From positions 682,001 through 746,000 of the forward strand of contig JAMAHW010000003.1 of the NCBI GenBank assembly GCA_023627715.1: a DNA stretch of 64,000 nucleotides. Reading direction: 5' to 3'. This DNA comes from Periconia sp. R9002. Its lineage: Eukaryota; Ascomycota; Dothideomycetes; Pleosporales; Periconiaceae. The notes beneath the pieces were generated by a model. That model had not been told where the DNA came from and did no database searches. It saw only the letters and a list, made by a program, of their open reading frames with translations. A program made the position numbers and the translations under genes. Below, piece by piece: positions 41,748-53,811 of this stretch. Numbering within the stretch: the first letter of the stretch is position 1; every line of letters starts with the position of its first letter.

Positions 41748-44337
41748 ATGGCGGTTAACAGGATAAAGGGCGCTTTTGCAGTGCCGCGCAAGGGAGAGAC
41801 ATTCGAATTGAGGGCCGGTCTTGTGTATGTGTTTTTCCCTACCAGCAGTTACCAGCATGTCAGCTAATTGTTGCCTCCAGATCTCAGTATGCGTACGAAC
41901 GGTTTGTATCCCGTTTACACTTCCTACAACCGCTTTATGCTGAATTTCTATAGGAAAGAAGCTATCCAAAAGACCATCATGTCCATGACGCTGGGCAAAG
42001 ATGTATCCGCATTGTTTCCCGACGTGTTGAAGAATATTGCGACGGGGGACTTGGATCAGAAGAAATTGGTCTATCTATATCTCATGTATGTGCCAAACAC
42101 ATGAAGTTCAATATTGTTCACTCACAGGTCTTTGCAGGAATTATGCCAAATCACATCCGGATCTTTGTATCCTCGCCGTAAACACTTTTGTTCAAGACTC
42201 CGAAGACCCCAACCCCCTCGTTCGCGCCCTCGCTATACGGACAATGGGCTGCATTCGCGTAGATAAGATGGTAGATTACATGGAAGAGCCTCTCAGAAAA
42301 ACACTCCGCGACGAATCACCATACGTGCGCAAGACGGCTGCCCTATGTGTAGCGAAGCTTTTCGATCTCAACCCTTCGATGTGCATAGAAAACGGTTTCA
42401 TTGAGCAACTCCAGGAAATGGTCGGCGATCCTAACCCCATGGTCGTTGCAAACTCTGTCACTGCATTGGTCGAGATTCAGGAAGCCAGCAGTGACGGCGA
42501 CGTTTTTGTCATTACCTCGACTACGTTGAAAAAGATGCTCATGGCACTCAACGAATGCACAGAATGGGGTCGCGTGAGCATTCTGACTACGTTGGCCGAC
42601 TATAAAGCCCAGGATGTCAAGGAATCAGAGCATATCTGCGAAAGAGTTTCTCCGCAGTTCCAGCACGTCAATCCGAGCGTAGTCCTGGCAGCCGTCAAAG
42701 TTGTCTTTCTCCACATGCGCTATATTTCTCCGGAGCTGATGAAGTCATATTTAAAGAAAATGGCCCCGCCTCTAGGTAAAGAAATTGCCAACTTCAATAA
42801 GAATTTGTCTAACCAGCCATAGTTACCCTTGTGTCATCGGCACCCGAAGTTCAGTATGTTGCACTCAAGAATATCGATTTGCTTTTGCAGAAGCAACCCG
42901 ATATTCTCACCAAGGAAATGAGAGTTTTTTTCTGTAAATATAACGATCCCCCATACTTAAAACTTCAAAAACTCGAGATCATGGTCCGAATAGCAGGCGA
43001 CAAGAATGTGGATCAATTGTTGGCTGAATTGAAGGAGTACGCATTGGAAGTCGACATGGATTTTGTCCGCCGAGCTGTCAAAGCTATTGGACAGGTAGCG
43101 ATCAAGATCGAAAGTGCCAGCGAAAAGTGCGTAAATACCCTTTTGGATTTGATCAACACGAAGGTCAACTACGTCGTTCAAGAAGCAATCGTGGTTATCA
43201 AAGACATATTCCGCAAGTATCCAGGTTATGAAGGCATAATACCCACGTTATGCCAGTGCATCGATGAACTAGATGAGCCGAATGCCCGAGCTTCTCTCAT
43301 CTGGATAGTCGGCGAGTATGCTGAGAAAATCGATAATGCTGGAGAGATTTTGACTGGGTTTGTTGACACGTTTGGTGAAGAGTTCTCTCAGGTACGTAGG
43401 CCTAAGAACGTGAATGAGTTTGTACTGACCGTTATTACAGGTCCAGCTGCAAATTCTCACAGCTGTCGTAAAACTCTTCCTAAAGAAGCCTGATCAGTCG
43501 CAAGGCTTAGTCCAAAAGGTTTTACAGGCAGCTACCGCAGAGAATGACAACCCGGATATCCGCGACCGTGCCTACGTCTACTGGAGACTTCTGTCAAGTG
43601 ATCCCCAGATCACCAAAGTAGGTATAGTCAAAGCTAAAGACATAATTCAGACACTGACTATTGGTAGTCTATCGTGCTGTCTGACAAACCCGCCATTACC
43701 ACGACGATCAAATCACTCCCCCCACAATTGTTGGATCAACTGCTTACAGAACTGTCTACGCTGGCTTCAGTGTATCACAAGCCACCAGAGGCTTTCCTTG
43801 GCCAAGGCCGCTTCGGCTCCGAAGCGATGCAGAAAGCCGCTATCGAGTAAGTCACGCTACTTAGCCATTCACAAGACGAAATGAAGAGGCTGACTATTGG
43901 TTAGGGAACAACGGGAGGAAGCTCGGGAAAACCCCATCGCTGCCGATGCAGTTGCTGCTGCGGCAGCCGGACAAGCTCCACCCCAGTCCAACGTGGAAAA
44001 CTTACTGGACATCGACTTCGATGGATCTGCGCCAGCATCGCTGCAGAAAGAAATCACGCCTGGACAATCCGGACTGGAAGGTCTGGCAGGCACACCTCAG
44101 CGCGTGGCCTCGCCCGCAAGCGGAAGTGCAGCGCCATCTTCTAATATGGATGATCTAATGGGCCTGTTCGGAAATACAGGGGCAGCCGCTCCCAGTGCGC
44201 CGATGACCAATGACGATATCATGAATGGGTTTGCAGGGATGGACTTATCAGGAAGCAGTCAACCTCCACCTCCAACGCAACAGCTAGCTGAGCAGAAACC
44301 GCCGAAGAGCAATCAAGACTTGTTGGACTTGTTCTAG
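41748..44337 (+). CDS. APL2: AP-1 complex subunit beta (beta-adaptin)
   Basis: Eight exons: 41748-41824, 41881-41901, 41954-42085, 42138-42775, 42823-43391, 43441-43617, 43668-43846 and 43905-44337, giving 741 residues. It opens [20 protein letters not shown], the AP-1 beta signature. An adaptin HEAT solenoid fills about residues 10-580 ([19 protein letters not shown], then [20 protein letters not shown]). A Ala/Pro-rich hinge follows, with clathrin-box-like LLDIDF and the terminal DLLDLF. No C-terminal ear is present, as in other fungal AP-1 beta chains of this length. It acts with gamma, mu and sigma chains in clathrin-coated transport between trans-Golgi and endosomes. The 21-nt second exon and several in-frame introns are easily missed. 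AP-2 beta is an alternative that the start sequence and length argue against. Confidence 0.93.
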
Positions 44338-44713
44338 TTGGGGGACGGATGTATAAAATCTGAAGACGCGGGACTTTGGTTCACGATGGGCGAGAACGAC
44401 TGACAGCATTGGAGGCGTATTCCATGTGTTTTATCGGACGCTGTTTATAGCTATAGAGAATGAAATAGTTGATAATGCCAACTGACGCCGGCCACACTAC
44501 GCCACAGGTGGCGGTGGGCTTGGCATACGTACAATTTCGTTTGCTGGTTGTTGATGGCCCTCGCATGACAGGCCTTCTGCCTTGCAGGCTTCCACTCCCA
44601 CTCGCACATGCATGCATGGAACGTGAGCACCCCGAGCAGTATTCATAAGGTTAGGCCTGCCTCCCTGTCTTTCCAGCTGCCCGATTTTCCGGCCAACTGA
44701 TTTTCCGCTCGCC

Positions 44714-47257
44714 ATGTTTATGCTTCGAAACCGTATGTTTGTCGTGCCCCGCCCCCGCTATTGCTTTCTGTACTGCAAGAAAGCACTCCCAGCATACTAA
44801 CCCGAGCGCGTCTGCACAGTTAGCAAGTTTGTCTTTGGTGACAGTTCTAAAGAATCCATCGTCGAGATTTCCCAAGGCCAGCTCTATCTTGTCCGTCCAC
44901 GCTCAGTCAAGGGCTACTCAGAACTTATCTTCAAAGACGCCGCGGCCACGATCCGCCGCACCGGGCAGGAGTTTCAATACCAACTCGTCGTTCAGCGGGC
45001 CTACGAGGAAGGAGAGGAGGATTTACTAGCGGAGGAAGGTGACGAAGACGCCGGTGTCAATTCTTTAGGAGGGGACAAAGACGAAAAGACATTCTTGCTA
45101 GACGAAGGTCTACAGTTTCGCACCGACGTTCGGTCGACGGGCGAGAAGATCTTCGCCTGGCGTGACCTCAGCGGTGACATTACCGACCTTTGGGAGTTCG
45201 TTTGCGATTCGTCAGTCAAACCAGAGACGGCTGCCCTTTTCGAGCGCGTCGCCCTACAGTGCCAGTACGAGCGCAAATACCGCCGCAGCCACGAGTTCGC
45301 AACTGAGGAGGATCTTGAATCGCTCGCCTACTACGAAGAGCCCATTCCAGACGCAAGCCCCATCTCTAGCCCTACCACAAAGTCTCCATCCATCCCCCCA
45401 GCACCCACCGCTGCCGAGCTCTTCCCCAACACCACAGCAGAAAATATGGCAAAAAAAGCAGCAGGCAAGGGCAAGGCGCCAGAGCCCGTTGAGGAGGCTA
45501 CTGCGGCGCCACCATCCGCTACTCAACCCGAAGCCTTAAGCACACTGGCCGATACCACCGCCGAACTTCACCTGTTCGATTTCCCATCCGGTACCTTCAT
45601 AAAGCAGGATGAAAAAGTGCGTGCTACGGTTTCCGAGATTGGAAACTGGGAGTACTGGCTGCATATTGCGGGTGAAGAGCGGGAGTGGCTTGGTCAGCCG
45701 GTTGTTGAAGATATCAACCCAGTCTTCAATTTTGAATACAAGTCATTCATCTTCAATCACTATCTTGACGATGGGTCGGCTTACTCGTGGCTCCTACGCT
45801 TCACGAACGAGGATGATTTGGACAACTTCCAGCATGGCGTAATGCAAGCACTATGGGAGCATCTGAATCAAACGAAATGGGGCAAAGCAAAGGATACGGA
45901 TCGCGAGTACGTTATGGAGGCGTTCCAGGATCTCACGATGGAGGATGCGCCAGAAGATGAAGAGGAGGAAGAGGAGGAGGAGGATTATGAAGACGCCGAC
46001 GATGGCCAGCGGAGCGAACATTACGACGAGGACGAGTCAGAAGACGATGTTGAGACTGATCTTAAAGATGGCGATATCAACTCCCAGCTTGCAGTTGGCT
46101 ACAAACACGACAGGTCCTTTGTTGTGCGCGGCAACAAGATCGGTGTGTTCAAGCACACTGCGGATAATCAATTACAATTTGCTACAGCCATTAGTAGTAT
46201 CAAGACGCCGAAGGGTAAAGCATTTAACCCGAACAAGGTTATGCTTCACCAAGAGGACACAAACATGATCTTACAAAACCTCGACAACCCGAACGCGCTC
46301 TACAAAATGGATCTTGAAACCGGCACAGTCGTGGATGAATGGAAGGTTCATGACGATATTCCTGTCAAGGTTTTCGCACCCGAGAATGTAAGTCTTTCCG
46401 CAACAGAGCTAATTGGATTAACTGACCATTCTTAGAAATTCGCTCAAATGAGTGGTGAGCAAACCTTCCTCGGTCTGTCTGGCAACGCTCTTTATCGTGT
46501 CGACCCACGTCTCTCCGGCAACAAACTCGTCGACGAGCAGTACAAGCAATACGCCACCAAGAACGCATTCTCAGCTGCTGCTACAACCGAAAAGGGCCAT
46601 ATCGCAGTTGCTTCTGAGAAAGGCGACATCCGTCTCTATGACCGCCTAGGCATCAACGCAAAGACCTTGATCCCCGCTCTGGGTGACCCCATCATTGGCA
46701 TGGACGTCTCCGCCGACGGCCGCTGGGTCCTCGCCACCACCCGTACCTACCTCCTCCTCATCGACGCGCTCCAAAAAGGCGGCAAGAATGACGGCAAACT
46801 CGGCTTCGAGAAGGCTTTCGCCAAGGACGACAAACCGCAACCACGTCGTCTCGCTCTCACCCCCGCTCACGTCGCCCAATTCCAGCACGAAACTAAACAG
46901 CCCATCTCCTTCACTACCGCACGCTTCAATACGGGTCTCGACGACAAGGAAACCACCATCATCACCGCTACCGGCCCCTTCATCATTACGTGGAGCATCA
47001 AGAAGGTCCTCGCTAACCGCCGCGACGCTTATAGCATCAAGCGTTACGCGGAGGAAGTCAAGGCTGATAATTTCAAGTTCGGCTCTGACAAGAATCTCAT
47101 CGTCGCGCTGCCAAATGAGGTTGATATGGTGGCTAAGCGTGCGCTTCAGCGACCTACGAGAGAGAGTATTGCGACGCCTAGCCGTGTCGGCGCTCGTAGG
47201 AGTGGTGCTAGGGGAAGCTACTTGGGCAGGGATGATATCGTCGATAGTCCTTACTAG
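44714..47257 (+). CDS. VID27: VID27 family protein
   Basis: Exons 44714-44732 (19 nt), 44820-46387 and 46436-47257 give 802 residues. The start MFMLRNLSKFVFGDSSKESI is typical. An N-terminal VID27 domain includes GQLYLVRPRSVKG and EFQYQLVVQRAYEEGE; a PH-like central region (ELHLFDFPSGTFI, YWLHIAGEEREWLGQPV) is followed by a long Glu/Asp run (about 385-420). The C-terminal beta-propeller part has GDINSQLAVGYKHDRSFVV, FLGLSGNALYRVDPRLSG and VSADGRWVLATTRTYLLLID. In yeast the protein is linked to vacuolar import and degradation of fructose-1,6-bisphosphatase; its biochemical role is not settled. The tiny first exon, with branch CTAAC before the acceptor, fixes the start. Confidence 0.92.
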
Positions 47258-47899
47258 ACGAGAACATGGTGTGAACGACGACACAAGTGGAGAATACAGA
47301 AGCACGAACGGTCAGTTAGAAACGGGGTGTATAGTTTTTGTGAGTGGATGACCTGGTTCGGTGGGTATTGGCTGGCGTTTACATTTTCCTACTCCCCTTT
47401 CCCACTTCACCTTTCGTCGGGGGCGTGTTCCGTGGGGTCCCACGTAGCGTGCGTGATTGATTTTGGGTTCTTACTCATTCTCTTACATGCGTACCTCTCG
47501 AAATTTCCTTGGTTTTATGATTGTGCTTCTTTTTTTCTCGTCTCGAACGAACTTTACAGATTCCCCCCGATCCCAGGATAAGCACCTAGATAGCTAGCCA
47601 TAGTATGGAACTGAGAATACCAAATCTCAAATCATGATGAGCATGAAGTGACTCTCTTTCTCCCCGCAATGTGAGTCTTGTAAGACACAGAAGTCAGTCA
47701 CATCAGATGGCCCGCCCTCCATCATATTCATTCAGTGTATAATGTAGAAAATACACAGTGAGTGCCGTACTTCACGACTGATGATATCATACGTATCACT
47801 TTAGGAGTCAATCAGCCATGATAGATTTCCAAACAATCTACCCTCGAGTCCTCTATAAAACCTACACAAAAACTTCCTCCTACTGGGAAAAAGAAGACC
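47258..47899. other. Intergenic region between convergent genes
   Basis: 3' flanks of VID27 and the ankyrin gene. No gene seen. Confidence 0.6.
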
Positions 47900-49189
47900 T
47901 CATTCACTTCGCTTCCTCTTCATACCCACCCTCTTCGGTCCCACGCTCCCCAAAGCATCCAACCTCTCCCTCTCCTGCGCCCTCGTCTCCTTCCCCCACC
48001 TCTCCTCCGCCAACGCTCTAATCTCCTCCCTCATCGACCCCCTCATCTCCTCCAACGCACTCACCCCAGGCGTCATCCTGCCACAATGCTCCACCACATT
48101 CCTCACCCTCGCATCCGCTCCACGCTCCACCAGCATCCTCACCACACCCACATCCCCCGCAACCACCGCTTCAAACAGCGGCGTCGCGTGCGTGATGCGC
48201 GGGAAAACCCCGTTGCACGTCCACACCATGCCGGCCTCGAGCGCGTTGATGTGCGCGCCGTGGGCGAGGTGGAGCTCGATGATGGGGACGCGCGAGGGGT
48301 GTGAGGGGGGGAGGCGGATGGCTTTGTGCAGGACGTTGGCGTCGGCGGTGGCGCCGTGTGCGAAGAGAAGGCGCATGCTGGCGAGGCTGGCGAGGTGGTC
48401 TTTGGGCTCGATGAAGATCGAGTAGGTTGTCGAGGTCATCATGGTTGCGGAGGGGATGGTGACGTTGGGGTTTGCGTTGTGCGTGAGGAGCCAGTCTAGG
48501 AAGCGGGTTTTGCTTGTGGTGGTGGGTGAGGATAATTGGGAGGAGGGTTCGTGGACTGCGAGTCTGGTTGGTTGAAATGGTGAGTCGGTTCGTATATAGA
48601 GAGTTGAAGCGGAAGGGGATGAAAAGGTATGGTTCTGCGTTCTATACCTTATTGCATATCTATATCTTGGATCCTTCAATTCAGCATTAACATCCCACCC
48701 ACCCGCAACAAGTCCATCCAAAACATCCAACAACGCCGCATCATCTACATCCTCTCTATCAAACTCATCTCGAATCGCACGCACGACCTTCCCTCCCACC
48801 ACCGCACCATTCCACATGAGCACCTCTACCATCTCTCGATTCCGATTCCGCACTGCGACCGCTAATACCTCTTCTGCCTGCGGCACATGTGGGCTAGCAT
48901 CACCAGCATTTGTCGTCTGCGAATTTGCCCCTGCTGCTGCTCGCCATTGGGAGAACAAGTCACGCACGCCAGTGATGTCGTTGGCCTTGACGGCATGTTC
49001 AAGGGCGCGGTTCGCCGTGTTGTTAACGTGCTGCGTGATTTCTGCTTTTACCATCGAATGTGGAGTGTTGTTTAGCGTGTCGAGGAGACTATCCAAGTCG
49101 CCTGCTTCTTCGTAGATGCGAAGGGTCGAGCGGAGGGCTGTTAAGCGCGGCGAAGGTGGGTTGAAGCATATTTTACCGTTCAGCATCAT
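47900..49189 (-). CDS. Ankyrin-repeat protein of unknown role
   Basis: Exons 48648-49189 and 47900-48563 give 401 residues. The 84-bp intron is in frame; removing 48564-48647 joins RYAIRLAVHEPSSQ, a normal ankyrin helix. Degenerate ankyrin units can be seen: RFLDWLLTHNANPNV, SMRLLFAHGATADANVLHKA, IIELHLAHGAHINALEAGM and TPLFEAVVAGDVGVVRMLVE followed by RGADARV. The C-terminus is a charged helix ending KRVGMKRKRSE, a possible nuclear signal. No catalytic domain is present. Such solo ankyrin proteins are numerous in Pezizomycotina and mostly unstudied. Confidence 0.75.
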   Translation of the reverse strand: MMLNGKICFNPPSPRLTALRSTLRIYEEAGDLDSLLDTLNNTPHSMVKAEITQHVNNTANRALEHAVKANDITGVRDLFSQWRAAAGANSQTTNAGDASPHVPQAEEVLAVAVRNRNREMVEVLMWNGAVVGGKVVRAIRDEFDREDVDDAALLDVLDGLVAGGWDVNAELKDPRYRYAIRYRTQNHTFSSPSASTLYIRTDSPFQPTRLAVHEPSSQLSSPTTTSKTRFLDWLLTHNANPNVTIPSATMMTSTTYSIFIEPKDHLASLASMRLLFAHGATADANVLHKAIRLPPSHPSRVPIIELHLAHGAHINALEAGMVWTCNGVFPRITHATPLFEAVVAGDVGVVRMLVERGADARVRNVVEHCGRMTPGVSALEEMRGSMREEIRALAEERWGKETRAQERERLDALGSVGPKRVGMKRKRSE

Positions 49190-52100
49190 CTCGAGATACT
49201 CAAAAGAATGTGATCCTCTTTTTTTTTTCTACTCTCTTGTTTTTTTCTATTTTACCGTTTAGATTCTGCCACGTAGGTAGAGAGGCATATTTGGTTGTAG
49301 AGGAGTTGAAGTTGGAGTTCTCTCTTTTCGCGCGGCGACGTCTCTTTGAGGCGTAGTAGCTATTGATTTAGGCAGCTATGTAGGTAGTTGGCATTTAGGC
49401 ATCCATGTCAGCTATGACACTGTTTCTTGTTCGATTTTTGGACTACAACTGTGACTACTTGTGGATTGTTTATTCGATGGTGTACAGTAACCAGCAGTGT
49501 CAAGTTCGCTATCGATGAATGGTATAAACGGTTTGTTTCTACGATACCTAATGGTTAGCTATCAGCTACGCTTCAGTTACTTTTCAAATAACAGCTTTAT
49601 ATCCAGGCAAACTACCTATACTAAGCTCAGTGTGGATTGGGGCTCAACATCCATACGCTGTAACAACTGCATGCGTCTAGCACATCTTGAGAATATGATT
49701 ATGTCGATGAGTGGACGGTTGCTAATACCGATTGTCATCTAAAATTGACTCTGTTGTTCTGCGTAAAGCATGTAGACCGATCATCATTATTAGTGGCTTC
49801 ATAGACTTGCATGTCCCACTGCAGCGAGGTCCCATGCAAGAATTTTTGTCCACGGAAAAGAAATAATCACTTAGATGCTGGCAAGCAGGAATACATGCTG
49901 ACTTTACTCGATATTTTCCTCATCATACCTTGAGAAAAGGACACATTTACGTAATACAAGTGGGTGAAAATGTTGAGGTTACGTCCGAAAAACGTATTCC
50001 AAGATATGTATACTACCCCCTTTGCTCTGGCGCCAGATTTAAGGAGAATCACGCAAGTATGAGTATGTGGAAATTCCAAAAATATGCGGTTAGGTTCCCA
50101 TCTAGGGAGTCGTGGTTAATAATGGTTATGCGGGGTTTATTGTTTTTTTCTTTACTCCTTGCTTTTTCCGGGGAAGGGGCATGTTCTTGTCTGCATTTTC
50201 TGCACATGGATTTGGATCTGGACAGACAATATGCATTTGTCTTGGGTCAATTTTGGCGCCCTTACGTCCTGTGAGTGGATAAGTCTGTCCGGGGATGCGG
50301 GGGGAATGATTGCCAGAGGAAATATTATCTGGGGTGAAATTGGATTCCAGTCGTTGGAGGACCTATGCCAAGTACCCCTCAGATACAGTATGCTCGCTTT
50401 CGTACAAAGGTACCTACCCTTTGGGAGCGATCAAGTGTGAGTATCATCGTCCTTGGCTTTCGGCACCTACCTCCTCAACCATCTACACCCACTGATGCAA
50501 CCCTAGTTGCGGTGAGCTCTCTCCATGACCGGTGAAGGATAAAGATAATGAGAACAGGAAACCTGCAGACCTTCGGAAGCAAATACATGCAAAAAGCGCA
50601 ATATTTGCAGGGCGCTAGATGTTTGTCTCGCCAATTGGGGGGGCACCCGCATACCGTCGCGCTTGTTGGCGTTTCCATGAATCCATGCCATGTTCCTCCT
50701 GCGCCTATACCCGCCGTCATGCAGCAAATGGTGCACAGCATCCTCAAACAAAATGTCAAGGTCTCACAAAGTTTTCTGGGGAATGATGCTTGATAGATGG
50801 ACGGAGCAAGGGTGGGGAGACATTCCCCAGATCGGGGTTTTTCACATTGTGAGGAAATGTGGGCCGCCAGGTGCGTGATAAATAGCCAGGCAAACCTTGT
50901 GCAACGCAGCAAGATTACGACGTGTTTACCCCCATGAGACGACTTTGTCACCGCGGGTGATGACACGACTCAAGAAATGTATTCAACCGCGGTAGTGATC
51001 AAAGTTTTCTCTTGACATGGTCCAAGCCCTCTGCGCAACGTTAGGACCAAGGAGGTGCAAGATCCCGCGGCAAATGATGGCGGCAACACACTGCTGTTGC
51101 CATGCGACGTAGCATCCCCAGGGTCAGGATTGCGGCATATGAGTCTTGCGGACCATCGGCTTTCAAAACGATGCCGTGCGGCTGTCTTTCCCCTTGCCGA
51201 ATTGTGTAAGTGACTTCCAAAATAGCTCAGCAATGAGGCTTGCGATGTTGCAAATGCTATCTTTGCCTCATTCTGGAGAGGGAAGGGGGGAGGGGAGAAA
51301 ACGACGATACAAAAGCCGTAACGGATGCAACAAGGCGGATAGGCCTAGAGTAAAGTGATGGCTTCATCCGGACTTGTTCCGATTTGTGCAGTGAGTGGCG
51401 GAAGGACGGGCGGAACGTTTAGAGGGTGAAGGGACCAGAAGGGAGAGAGTCGAGACAGCCCGAGCGTCCTTCTGGAAGCTCTCGTAGGAAGATGACGCCG
51501 GAAAGGAGCCGGGTCAGATAAGAGCGAGACAGGTCGTTACTAGCAGTGACAACAAACCATTGTGGCTGGCTAAATTGGGGTATAGGCTGGCCTAATAGTG
51601 GCGTAGTATAGGCAAAGCGAATAAAGGGGGAAGCGAATGGCGGGTGAGTTGAATGGATGGAGGAAGGAAGGGGGAGGTTTCGATTCACGCAACCCATGTC
51701 TCCATCCATGACATGGCAGCCGCGGATTTGCGTACCAAAAGTAGAAGCAGACAGGAAGGCGGAAAGACGAATTAGTAAAGATGAGGATGGGATGATACGT
51801 CGGTGGCCATGTGTGGTGTAGTGTGGGAGGCAAGGGCGTGGGCCCGTGGCGGGTAGATGGAGATGGGATGGGATGGGGTGTGAAGGTGATGTGCAACAAG
51901 TCGTCCCAGAGGCGTGGAAGCCGGGGAAGGTGGGAAGCCCTCGCGTGGGGAAATGCGTCTGGCTTGCATAAGGCGGTCAGTCATTCACACCTCACCCATC
52001 ATCAATTTCTTTTGCATCCACCCCATCATCTGAATCATATCCACCAGCACACACACCTGTTGGTTATTCATTACAACCTTCCACGTCAGAAGCAAATAGT

Positions 52101-53580
52101 CCAAGGCTCTGTGCCTAGCCGCGGGACGGACGGGAGGGGAGGGTACCAAAGGCAATCCATCACAGCTGTTTTCGGTCTTCACTTTCTTCTTTTGCGCTCC
52201 TAGGGGAAGGAATCCTCTCCTGCCCTCTCCTTTCTTCTTTCCGAAATTCCGCCATACTCGCTGACTTGACTGCCTTTCTTACCCATGTTTCCATTTGTAG
52301 TCATGACCATGCAATGCGACGCAATGCAAGGCGAGGCGAGGCGATGCGCCGTCAGTGGTAGCGAAGGTGAGACTCCAGCACATAAAGATAATCAGGTAGA
52401 TACATGTAACTACGTACGTGTATCATGATGCCTCGCCCACCATCCATCCACCGTGTAGATAATACGCATCCATTAGTTACGGGCAACTCCAAACACTGTT
52501 AGCTTCTCCCACGAAACTCGAGGCTACGCGTATACGTATTGGAGGGAAATCTTGGAGGAGATCTCCGACCGCCAACGTGGGTGCTGGGGCGTGGGGTGGT
52601 CTCTCCGTACATCGAATCGGCATCTCGTCCTAGCTCCGCTTCATGTGCAACGGCCGGGGAAGCAGGAAAGCAAGGAGTGTGTTTGCCCGCTGCCCCGTCC
52701 GGATCCTTTGATTGATGATGGATCATGCTGGTTGTGTAACTTTGTTTTTCTCAAAGCGTCGACATCCGCCTTCCCCCTTGCGAGTCAAGCCGGCCGTGTA
52801 TACATTCCCTCCCCCAATCCACCTCTGGGTATAAAGAAACCCACTGTCCCCGAGTCTCACGATACTCCTTCTCTCCTTGATCAAGCTGAATCGTACAAGA
52901 CGTCTGAATCTCATACCCGAGTACTGTTTTGTCGTCATTACTCGCTAGCCCTTTCGTATTGGACTATTATTGCAAATCATACACCATCCTGCCACACCAG
53001 TAAACCACTGTGCATACCTGGCCATCAGCTAGCACAACGGCAAGGAGTAAGTGAGCCTTTGGGACGCCTCTTCGTTCCGACCGTGTTCGTGTATCCGGCT
53101 TCTGTAAAATGCTTGGTCCCCAGCATTATCATGCCAGCGCACCATAACAGCCCTGCACTCCCTTCATATTAAAATCTGACTCATGAATCCTAGACTCTTT
53201 TCGCATTGCATATTCAGCCCTTCCTACCCCTAGACCGGGACAAGTCAGCTTTCGCACTTTTTGCCAGCGAATTTATTGCTTTGTCCGAGACAGCTCATAA
53301 CACCTCGACGCCTCCCGAGTCCTGCTCAATCCAATCCAAATCAACTATCGCTGTCCCCAGAGCCGAGAGACACGCACGCACGCCTCGTTTGTACTACCGG
53401 AACTCGAATATTTAGCCTACTTTCCCCGGCTTCCTGCCCCAGATTACTCCACACTCTGTATATTGCTCTTCAATCCATCTGGCCCCCGTTGGATCAAGTT
53501 CATTTTTATCTACCACAAAAATACTTTTGACCATATCAACCCCAAACACAACACCTCAAAACACATCATCATTCTTCAAG
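49190..53580. other. Gene-poor region, left part
   Basis: About 4.4 kb with no frame that shows family features, intron structure or sustained coding bias. The last about 800 bp before 53581 is pyrimidine rich and could be a long 5' leader of the small gene there. GCGATGCG-type short repeats occur near 52316-52350. Confidence 0.5.
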
Positions 53581-53811
53581 ATGCCTCTTTACCAAACAAG
53601 CGTCTCCAATCCGCGTCAGCGCCTCTCCATCATCACCAACTCATCCCTTGGACGCGACGTCTCTGCGGCATTTCAAGCATCCAGCAGCCTCTCATCACGC
53701 GCCACCCAAGAGTACGGCGAGACTCCAGCACCACCGCCCTCTCCAATCGACTTCTCATTTCCTTCCACACCAGCTGAGCACCGGAGTCCTGCTGGGAGCG
53801 ACTCGAATTAA
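53581..53811 (+). CDS. Small Ser/Pro-rich protein (76 residues), tentative
   Basis: A single frame from an ATG in good context (AAGATGCC) encodes 76 residues: MPLYQTSVSNPRQRLSII, a Ser/Ala stretch, then a Pro-rich segment PAPPPSPIDFSFPSTPAEH. It has no membrane segment or known domain. It lies alone in an 8.6-kb gene-poor region behind a pyrimidine-rich leader, the usual look of a strongly expressed or highly regulated short gene. It may equally be a chance frame. I cannot assign a function. Confidence 0.4.
   Translation: MPLYQTSVSNPRQRLSIITNSSLGRDVSAAFQASSSLSSRATQEYGETPAPPPSPIDFSFPSTPAEHRSPAGSDSN

Noticed and set aside
52552..53172. A 206-codon plus-strand frame
   Set aside because: Residue use looks random (many Ser/His/Pro/Cys) and nothing links it to a family.
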